From an uncultured Bacilli bacterium (lineage in GTDB: Bacteria > Bacillota_I > Bacilli_A > RF39 > UBA660), in assembly GCA_934149245.1 (NCBI GenBank), contig CAKPER010000016.1:1-28914 (forward strand): a DNA stretch of 28,914 bases, read 5' to 3'. Under the pieces are notes generated by a model. The model was not told where the DNA came from, did no database searches, and saw nothing but the letters and a program-made list of their open reading frames with translations. Numbering within the stretch: the first letter of the stretch is position 1; each line of letters opens with the position of its first letter. Both the position numbers and the translations under genes were made by a program. Shown one piece after another: positions 16,058 to 24,000 of this stretch.

Positions 16058-16086
16058 AGTTTATCATATAAAAATTTAATTTTCAA
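16058..16086 (-). promoter_or_regulatory. Promoter of mtaB-yqeG-yqeH
   Basis: On the minus strand TTGAAA (16081-16086), 17-bp spacer ending in TGA (extended -10), and TAAACT (16058-16063). Confidence 0.5.
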
Positions 16087-16087
16087 G

Positions 16088-16138
16088 AAAAAAAGATGCA
16101 AGATAACGAGTAAGTAAATCCTAATCTAGCTTATCTGC
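16088..16138 (-). terminator. Possible terminator after the uvrC operon
   Basis: On the minus strand GCAGATAA (including the TAA stop) can pair with TTATCTTGC with one bulged base and a 24-nt loop, followed by seven Ts. The long loop makes it a moderate candidate. Confidence 0.35.
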
Positions 16139-17513
16139 TTCCCCTTTTCACATCAAATCCAAACTGACTCTTAAATTCCTTAGCCATTTTCTTACTTATT
16201 TCCAAATCTTCATCACTCAAATTATACATTTTAATTTTCATATCACGAAGCTCACTTTCTTCTGTTAACCCAACATCTAAAAACAAATAATTCTTAATAG
16301 TAGTAAAATACTTATCAAAAACATTCCACAAAATATTATAATCTCTATCAGACAAATCAAAATATTCAACTAAACCATAAAATTGTATAGTTATATCTCT
16401 TTGTATTTCACTTTCAGATTTTTCAATATCAATAGTATTTACTAACTTATTATAAAGTTCCTCTAACCACTTATCGCTTTTCTTTAAAACATTAATCTTA
16501 AATATATTATGCCTAATAGCAGTCTCAAAACTAATATCATAATTATTCATATCATCTAAAATAGCTTCTCCACCCAAACCTAAATATAAAAACAAATATT
16601 TAGCTGGATAACCATTCCATGTATAAACATGATTATTTACCTGACTTGTTCCCTGTTTTTTGTAAGAATTTATACCAGTAATCATAGCCTCTTCTCTACT
16701 ATAACCATATTCCATCAACTTTCTTATTTTTCTGTATACAACATCATAATTATAACCAACTCTAGCACAATAATTTCTAAGAGACTCATCTCCTATTTTC
16801 ATGATCTCATTAGATTGTTGTTGCCTTTTTCTTCTCAAATTAGAATATCTTCCTCGCCTTTCTTCATTAACATCAAAATAAGATTTTATATTACTAGTAT
16901 CAACTTTATCTTTTTTTGAAGCCTTTCTTTCTTTTTTTACAATACCAGTACTAATAGTTCTATCTATTTCCCTTTTTGTTTTAGTTATTTTTCCTGTATC
17001 TTTATCATAACAAATATCATATCCTGTTAAAAGACCATGTTTATTAATCCAATAATTATACTGATCTGAAGTTATTTTACCAGATCTATTACCTAGAAAA
17101 ATAGCTTTTAAAGACTTAATCCTAATACCAAGTTTTATAACTTCACCACTACTTATTTTAACCTCTGTACTAGCAGAAACATCATTTACATTCTTACCTT
17201 CATTATCTTTAAGCCATATTTCTAAAGCTTCTCTATACTTCTCTTCTTTACTTTTTCTTGCTTTATCATCTTTATTATCAACACTTAAACCACAATCAAC
17301 TACCCAATACTTATATTGTTCCTCGTTAAGTTTTCCTTTAGCATTCCCTTTTAAACTCTCTCTCATATTGTGAATTCTAGCACCTATTTTAACTTCTTCT
17401 CCATCTACTATAACTTCTTCTTTTTTAAGAATATCATTTATATTTTTTTGTGGATTAGCCAGACTCCAAATAACAAAAGCTTTTCTATATTTTAATTCTC
17501 TATCATAATTCAT
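16131..17513 (-). CDS. Unknown protein with two helicase-associated-like repeats and a putative HTH
   Basis: I do not recognise a named family. The 460-residue, basic, soluble protein begins with two related modules of about 70 residues. Each has the pattern Y-x-x-A-x-x-IW, a 'DG/SGE-V-x-[IL]G-x-RI' strand and a 'GK[LI]xx[ED]QYxYWxxxxGL' end, which recalls the helicase-associated (HA) DNA-binding module. A Lys/Arg-rich linker follows, then LRNYCARVGYNYDVVYRKI, a likely helix-turn-helix, and a helical C-terminal half. ATG at 17513 is chosen because GGGGG is 8 nt upstream; an in-frame TTG at 17528 lies inside that site. It is 17 bp after uvrC in the same operon, so a DNA-related role is plausible but unproven. 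No helicase motifs are present. Confidence 0.6.
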   Translation of the reverse strand: MNYDRELKYRKAFVIWSLANPQKNINDILKKEEVIVDGEEVKIGARIHNMRESLKGNAKGKLNEEQYKYWVVDCGLSVDNKDDKARKSKEEKYREALEIWLKDNEGKNVNDVSASTEVKISSGEVIKLGIRIKSLKAIFLGNRSGKITSDQYNYWINKHGLLTGYDICYDKDTGKITKTKREIDRTISTGIVKKERKASKKDKVDTSNIKSYFDVNEERRGRYSNLRRKRQQQSNEIMKIGDESLRNYCARVGYNYDVVYRKIRKLMEYGYSREEAMITGINSYKKQGTSQVNNHVYTWNGYPAKYLFLYLGLGGEAILDDMNNYDISFETAIRHNIFKINVLKKSDKWLEELYNKLVNTIDIEKSESEIQRDITIQFYGLVEYFDLSDRDYNILWNVFDKYFTTIKNYLFLDVGLTEESELRDMKIKMYNLSDEDLEISKKMAKEFKSQFGFDVKRGSR

Positions 17514-17530
17514 TATTAATTCCCCCAATA

Positions 17531-19300
17531 CTAATTTTCTATATTATTAAGTACTTCCAATAATCTTACACTAACGTCATGTGGAAGTATCAAATCAATC
17601 TCTTCTATATTAGCTTTCTTTATTGCACTCACACTTCTATACTTCTTTAACAATTTATTCTTTCTAACTTCACCAATTCCCTCGATATTATCTAAAACAC
17701 TAGAAATTAAACCTTTACTTCTAATTTGTCTATGATAATTTATTGTAAAATTATGTACTTCATCTTGCATTTTAGTTAGTAAGAAAAACAAATTACTTCT
17801 CTTATCTACTTCTAATACTCTTATAGGATCAAGTCCTACTAAAGTATTAGTATTATGTTTATCATCCTTTTTAAGACCTGCTGTTGGAATATTTAAATTA
17901 AGATCTCTAAGTACACTTCTAGCAACATTAAGCTGTCCCTCTCCTCCATCTACAATAATAAGATCAGGAGGTGGTAAACTATCTTTTAATACTCTAAAAT
18001 ATCTTCTATAAATAACCTCTCTCATAGTACCATAATCATCATTTACATCATTAGTTATCTTAAACTTTCTATATTCATTCTTACAAGGTTTACCATCAAT
18101 AAAAACAACCATTCCCGAAACATTAAAAGTTCCAAATAAATTAGAGTTATCAAATAATTCAATTCTTCTAACACTACTAATTTCTAAAATATTAGCAAGT
18201 TCTTCTAATGATTTAGAAGTTCTCTCATCATCCTTTAATATAAGCGTCATCTGTTCATTATAATAATTTCTAGCATTTTCACTAGCAAGATCTAACAAAT
18301 TCTTTTTCTTTCCCCGTTTAGGAACAAAAAAATTAATATCAAACGCACTATTTAAAACATCAACAGAAACAATATCTGGTACAATAACCTCTCTTGGCTT
18401 TATTTTATGTTTATCATAAAATTTAGAAATATATGTCATAAGTTCTTCATAAACTTCATCAATCATTGGAAATATATTAGTATTATGATCAAGTAATTTT
18501 CCCCCTCTAATAAAAAGCATTGCAACAACCATATAGCCATCTTTAAAGTAATATCCTATAACATCTCTATTAATATTATCATCAAGTTCAACCTTTTGCT
18601 TTTCCAAAGTTATAGATACATATTCTAATAAATCTTTATATTCCATAGCTCTCTCAAACTGTAACTTTTCACTAGCATTATGCATCAAAGTCTCTAATCT
18701 TTTAGTAACAACACTACTATTTCCATTAAAGAAAGATATTATCTCACTACGCATATTCTCTATAACATCATCTGCTACCTTATATTCACAATATCCTAAA
18801 CATTCTTTTATATGATAATATAAACAAACTTTCTTTTCATAGTTTTTACATTTTCTTAAAGGATATATTCTATTTAACATATCAACAACCCTCTTAGCAG
18901 CAGTAACGTTTGGATAAGGACCAAATAATTTATTATTACCACCCTTTTTTATCCGAGGATTTCTAACTATCTTAAGCCTAAAAGCTTTTTCATTAGTAAT
19001 TTCTATATAAGGATAACTTTTATCATCCCTAAGAAGAATATTATACTTAGGATCATGCTTCTTTATTAAATTAATTTCTAAAAGCAAAGACTCTAACTCT
19101 GATGAGGTTATTACATAATCAAAATCTACTATATCCCTAACTAACATAGCTGTCTTACCAGTATGTGATGCTTTAAAATAAGATGATAATCTATTCTTTA
19201 AGTTTTTAGATTTTCCTACATAAATTATTATCCCATTCTTATCTTTCATTAAATAACAACCAGGTTTATGAGGAACTAAAGCTAATTTTTTATCTATCAT
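17531..19300 (-). CDS. uvrC: UvrABC excinuclease subunit C
   Basis: The 589-residue protein makes the dual incisions around DNA lesions in nucleotide excision repair, in complex with UvrB. It shows the N-terminal GIY-YIG nuclease domain (GCYLMKDKNGIIIYVGKSKN, residues 14-33), a four-Cys segment (CKNYEKKVCLYYHIKEC, then C in GYC), and a UVR helix (SEKLQFERAMEYKDLLEYV) that binds UvrB. The RNase H-like endonuclease domain follows (FDNSNLFGT and PDLIIVDGGEGQL), then a C-terminal helix-hairpin-helix pair (IEGIGEVRKNKLL). Length is normal. Its ATG directly abuts the TAA of the upstream gene, showing tight coupling. Confidence 0.97.
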   Translation of the reverse strand: MIDKKLALVPHKPGCYLMKDKNGIIIYVGKSKNLKNRLSSYFKASHTGKTAMLVRDIVDFDYVITSSELESLLLEINLIKKHDPKYNILLRDDKSYPYIEITNEKAFRLKIVRNPRIKKGGNNKLFGPYPNVTAAKRVVDMLNRIYPLRKCKNYEKKVCLYYHIKECLGYCEYKVADDVIENMRSEIISFFNGNSSVVTKRLETLMHNASEKLQFERAMEYKDLLEYVSITLEKQKVELDDNINRDVIGYYFKDGYMVVAMLFIRGGKLLDHNTNIFPMIDEVYEELMTYISKFYDKHKIKPREVIVPDIVSVDVLNSAFDINFFVPKRGKKKNLLDLASENARNYYNEQMTLILKDDERTSKSLEELANILEISSVRRIELFDNSNLFGTFNVSGMVVFIDGKPCKNEYRKFKITNDVNDDYGTMREVIYRRYFRVLKDSLPPPDLIIVDGGEGQLNVARSVLRDLNLNIPTAGLKKDDKHNTNTLVGLDPIRVLEVDKRSNLFFLLTKMQDEVHNFTINYHRQIRSKGLISSVLDNIEGIGEVRKNKLLKKYRSVSAIKKANIEEIDLILPHDVSVRLLEVLNNIEN

Positions 19301-20194
19301 TTATGTATTCTTCCAAACTTCATACCAAGATTTTAATTTACTAACCCCAACACCAGATATATCTTTAATAAACGACCAAGTAAGTGAAAAACTTTGTTTC
19401 ATTTCACTAAAACCATTTCTCGCTTCCTCACAAGTTGCTTCGTTATTATTACAAACAGAAGTTGTTATATCCAAATACTTTTCAACCACTCTAGATTTAA
19501 CATTTTGATATTTATCAGATAGTGTTTGCTTATAATCTGGAAAATAGCTATCAACTTTTTTATCAATAGATAAAGCTAACTTTAATACTTTAAGCTTAGC
19601 TGACGTACTAAGTTCATTAAAAGTCTTCCCCTTAATACTACCACCATAGAAAAGAAAATCAACAACATTAACAAAGCCTGTTTTTAATGTATCTTTAGCC
19701 GACTGACTATCATTAGCACTATTATTAAGATTACTAAAATAGCTAACTACATCATCTTCACTACCACTATCATTTGTACTACTAACACTAGAATTATCTT
19801 TCTTAACAGCAACATCATTATTATTATTCTGATTAACCTCCTGATTTTTATTATCATCAACTTCTTCTACTGTAAACTCAACTTGCTTACTAATAACAGA
19901 AGATTTAACTACTTTTGATTCTATTGGATCTTTCTTATAATTAACATTCTTAATTTCTACTAAAACCTTATCTCCAACTTCATAATCATCATTACCTATT
20001 TTATATTCTCCTCCATTAGAAGATGCTAATATAGCATAATCACTTCCAACATACTTAATATTTCCTTCTACACTAATAACTTTATTTGCTTCCTTATAAT
20101 TAAATGATAAATAAGCAACAATCATAGATAATGCTATAGCAACACTACAGACTATTAATACTATTTTATAATCAAGTTTTCCATTCTTAATCAT
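19301..20194 (-). CDS. Unknown single-pass membrane-anchored protein
   Basis: I do not recognise this 297-residue protein. It has a short basic N-terminus, one membrane segment (about 11-31), and a small beta-rich domain (about 38-95: VEGNIKYVGSDYAIL, then EVGDKVLVEI) that could be an OB-like barrel. A low-complexity Asn/Asp/Ser linker (about 110-160) and a helical C-terminal domain with one Cys pair (VCNNNEATCEE) follow. The topology suggests an extracytoplasmic protein. GGAGG is 6 nt upstream of the ATG. It is the first gene of an operon with uvrC and the HA-like protein, which is an odd pairing and may simply reflect shared transcription. Confidence 0.6.
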   Translation of the reverse strand: MIKNGKLDYKIVLIVCSVAIALSMIVAYLSFNYKEANKVISVEGNIKYVGSDYAILASSNGGEYKIGNDDYEVGDKVLVEIKNVNYKKDPIESKVVKSSVISKQVEFTVEEVDDNKNQEVNQNNNNDVAVKKDNSSVSSTNDSGSEDDVVSYFSNLNNSANDSQSAKDTLKTGFVNVVDFLFYGGSIKGKTFNELSTSAKLKVLKLALSIDKKVDSYFPDYKQTLSDKYQNVKSRVVEKYLDITTSVCNNNEATCEEARNGFSEMKQSFSLTWSFIKDISGVGVSKLKSWYEVWKNT

Positions 20195-20223
20195 AATATT
20201 CCTCCCCTTTAATAGTTAGATTT

Positions 20224-20252
20224 ATTATATCAGATTTAACTACTAATTAAAA
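20224..20252 (-). promoter_or_regulatory. Extended -10 promoter of the uvrC operon
   Basis: On the minus strand TGATATAAT forms an extended -10 with a perfect TATAAT (20224-20229). The -35 position, TTTTAA at 20247-20252, is poor, as allowed for extended -10 promoters. Confidence 0.5.
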
Positions 20253-20285
20253 GAGTAATTCTTAAATTTCCTAAAGAATTACTCT
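20248..20285 (-). terminator. Terminator overlapping the stop of the thioredoxin-like gene
   Basis: A perfect 12-bp inverted repeat (20252-20263 with 20274-20285) with a 10-nt loop includes the stop codon on its upstream arm, and four Ts follow on the minus strand. The second copy of this gene lacks this hairpin and has a different one. Confidence 0.65.
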
Positions 20286-21079
20286 GTTATAACATTATTT
20301 TTTCTTAAAAACTCTTCTATATTAACACTATTGTTTGTATCAACATAACTATTAACTTTACCATTACTTACTATCAATATAGCAGGTAACTTCAACTTAT
20401 TCTTAGTATCTTTTCTTAATTTATCATAAAATGCTGGGGTATCACCTAATCCATATTGAATATAATAATAGAAAAAGTTATATTTAATAGAATAATCAAA
20501 AATCTTTTCTCTCATTCTTATACCATCCCATGTTCCATCATACATAAATACTATTTGTTTATTACTTGAATTATATGCCTCTGTAAATTCCTCTGCTGTA
20601 TTAATTATTTTTTCATTATCATTTATTTTAATAAATTTATATCTAGCTAAATATTCTTTTAAAGAAACATCATCTGCAACCTCATTTAATAAAGCATTGG
20701 AATAACCATTCTTTATAAATATTACACTTGGTAGACTAACATCTTCTTTTTTTATATTTAACTTTTTTAATAAATTATTATAGTCTGATTCCCCCTCTTT
20801 TTTAATATCAAAAGTTATAAATTTAATATTATATAAATTTTCATATAAGCTTATTATTTTATTAGTATTTTCACACAAATAACACTGATATTCATCACTA
20901 GAAGATAAATAAACTAAAAATTTCTTCTTATTATTCATTTTTTCAACTATCTCTTCACTTAAAGATGTTTTACCAAATTTATTAGTTTTTTTACTATTTA
21001 AAATAATTAAAGCAACTACAAGTAATACTATTATAATAGCAATTATTATCGCTATCTTTTTTGTTATCTTTTTTTTCAT
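20279..21079 (-). CDS. Membrane-anchored protein with two thioredoxin-like domains, copy A
   Basis: The 266-residue protein has one N-terminal membrane anchor (about 9-28) and probably faces outward. The first thioredoxin-like domain (about 38-140) has a redox motif CYLC (C66, C69) and the cis-Pro segment SLPSVIFIKNG (P117). The second (about 150-266) is thioredoxin-like in outline (IVFMYDGTWDGIR, LPAILIVSNG) but has no CxxC. It is likely a thiol-disulfide oxidoreductase or a bacteriocin-transport-accessory-like protein. ATG at 21079 is chosen because GGAGG (21086-21090) is 6 nt upstream; a longer reading from 21121 overlaps the adhesin gene. It follows the Cys-bearing giant adhesin by 19 bp, and the same pairing recurs at 26982-28914. 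Disulfide formation in the adhesin is therefore a reasonable inference. CYLC is an unusual dithiol motif. Confidence 0.72.
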   Translation of the reverse strand: MKKKITKKIAIIIAIIIVLLVVALIILNSKKTNKFGKTSLSEEIVEKMNNKKKFLVYLSSSDEYQCYLCENTNKIISLYENLYNIKFITFDIKKEGESDYNNLLKKLNIKKEDVSLPSVIFIKNGYSNALLNEVADDVSLKEYLARYKFIKINDNEKIINTAEEFTEAYNSSNKQIVFMYDGTWDGIRMREKIFDYSIKYNFFYYYIQYGLGDTPAFYDKLRKDTKNKLKLPAILIVSNGKVNSYVDTNNSVNIEEFLRKNNVITE

Positions 21080-21098
21080 TAGAAACCTCCTAATTATT

Positions 21099-24000
21099 TT
21101 AAGAATATCTTTTAACATCAATATGTAATCTATAATGAATAGGATAATTTACATTAGATATAGTATATGTATTAAATGTTGTACAATGAGAAGAAGAATA
21201 ATTTTGATAGGTTCTCAATACACCATTAGTCTTATTTTCGGTAGTACTAGTAGACGTACTTGCCATAATCAAACGTCTATTTGCTCCATCAGAGTATGAT
21301 GTGCTAGTTATTACATTTTCAAAAGTTACAGCAGTCTTTGATTTTGCTGTATATCTCCAAGCTAATTTGTTACTATAACTACTATCACCACCACAGGGAT
21401 AAAATCTAACTCTCCAATTAGTATTACTATAACTACCGGAACCACTTCCACCATCTTCTTTGTGCAGTACAAATGATTTTGTTGATTTAGGTTCTGCACT
21501 AAAAATATTATATGCTCTACTAAATCTATTATTGGCTGAACCGGTAACAACACTAGGTGTAGACTTGCCTTTGTTTAAAGTATAATTAGCTGACGTATTT
21601 GTAACCCCTCTAGTACCAGCTGGTATTGTAGATGTAGCAACAGTCTTTGCCTCCTTAGTACGATTCCCATCATAACTAGTAAAAATACCACTAGTAGATT
21701 GATAACTTCCACTATAAATAGGATATACATTAGAAATTTCATATATTGTTCGAGCAGTAGAATCCCAAACATTACCACTGCCATACCAATATAAACCATT
21801 TATATTAGTTTTTCCTCCATTTGTATCTGCATAATAGCTACCATTAACAGTAAATAATAATCCTGCTTGCATTTCGTTATACAAAGTTTTATTTCCACTA
21901 ATACCACCAGATGACAAATATTCATTTGTTAATTTGCTAGAAGCATCATTATAACTACCTGTAGCAGAAGATTGCTCATTTAAAACAAGTTGACAAGACC
22001 ATTCATTTTTCGTAACTACAGTCCAGTTTTTTCCTGAATAACTAATATTTGAGCCAATTGTAGTACTATCATTACATGCAAAATTACGTTTCCATTTTGC
22101 TGTTAATGTTTTTGCACCAGAATACGTTGTATTAGTAAAATTAGATGATATTTCACCAGTTGAATTTATCATTATAATGTCGCCATCATAATAACCCAAA
22201 AAATCATATCCAGTAGCCGTTGGTACAGTAATCTTATTTGAAGAAGAACTCATTTTATTCGAATAATTACTATCCAAATATACACCATCATGATACCTCA
22301 TATAAATAGTATTTGTACCATCTGTATAATACCCAGCATTAAGTGGTGATGGTTTGTTTGTATCTAAAGTTATATTAAACGTATTATAACTAATTGTATA
22401 CGCTTTTGTTGCATTATTCAAACTATAATTAGAACATTTTGCTTGTCCTCCGCTTACACTAGAACAACTTGCCGTTGAAGTGTAACTTCCTACATTTGTT
22501 TGTGTAGTCCTAGTAATATTAACACTTTCTCCATTAACCCCTGTTACTGGTGTTGTAACTGTTGGTGCCTGTGCTGATCCATTATAAGTAAATGATGTTG
22601 TTCCACCCCAAGTAACAGATATACTCTTTTTATCAATCTTACAAGATACACTCTTAGAACTAGTTGTATTATCAGACCATTGATAATTACCAGTTGGAGT
22701 TACAGTAACAGAATATGTTCCAGCATCTATACCAGTAGTAGTTCCACTTACTGTATATTCATTAGAGCTTGACATCAGTGTTTGACTTGTTCCTGTATAC
22801 GTCTTAGAAGTACAACTAGGTACACCGATAGATTTCTTATTTATTGTAAAAGATTTAGTATTATTAGTTAAATTGTAATTAGAACATTTAGCACGTCCTC
22901 CGCTTACACTAGAACAACTTGCCGTTGAAGTATAACTCCCTACATTTGTTTGCGTAGTTCTAGTAATATTAACATTTTCTCCATTAACCCCTGTTACTGG
23001 TGTTGTAACTGTTGGTGCCTGTGCTGATCCATTATAAGTAAATGATGTTGTTCCACCCCAAGTAACAGATATACTCTTTTTATCAATCTTACAAGATACA
23101 CTCTTAGAACTAGTTGTATTATCAGACCATTGATAATTACCAGTTGGAGTTACAGTAACAGAATATGTTCCAGCATCTATACCAGTAGTAGTTCCACTTA
23201 CTGTATATTCATTAGAGCTTGACATCAGTGTTTGACTTGTTCCTGTATACGTCTTAGAAGTACAACTAGGTACACCGATAGATTTCTTATTTATTGTAAA
23301 AGATTTAGTATTATTAGTTAAATTGTAATTAGAACATTTAGCACGTCCTCCGCTTACACTAGAACAACTTGCCGTTGAAGTATAACTCCCTACATTTGTT
23401 TGCGTAGTTCTAGTAATATTAACATTTTCTCCATTAACCCCTGTTACTGGTGTTGTAACTGTTGGTGCCTGTGCTGATCCATTATAAGTAAATGATGTTG
23501 TTCCACCCCAAGTAACAGATATACTCTTTTTATCAATCTTACAAGATACACTCTTAGAACTAGTTGTATTATCAGACCACTGATAATTACCAGTTGGAGT
23601 TACAGTAACAGAATATGTTCCAGCATCTATACCAGTAGTAGTTCCGCTTACTGTATAACCTGTCCCATTAGAAAGTAACGTCTGTGAAACACCTGTATAT
23701 GTTTTAGTACTACAACTAGGCACACTAACAGATTTTCTTGTTATCGTATATGCTTTTGTATTATTAGTTAAATTGTAATTAGAACATTTAGCACGTCCTC
23801 CGCTTACACTAGAACAACTTGCCGTTGAAGTATAACTCCCTACATTTGTTTGCGTAGTTCTAGTAATATTAACATTTTCTCCATTAACCCCTGTTACTGG
23901 TGTTGTAACTGTTGGTGCCTGTGCTGATCCATTATAAGTAAATGATGTTGTTCCACCCCAAGTAACAGATATACTCTTTTTATCAATCTTACAAGATACA

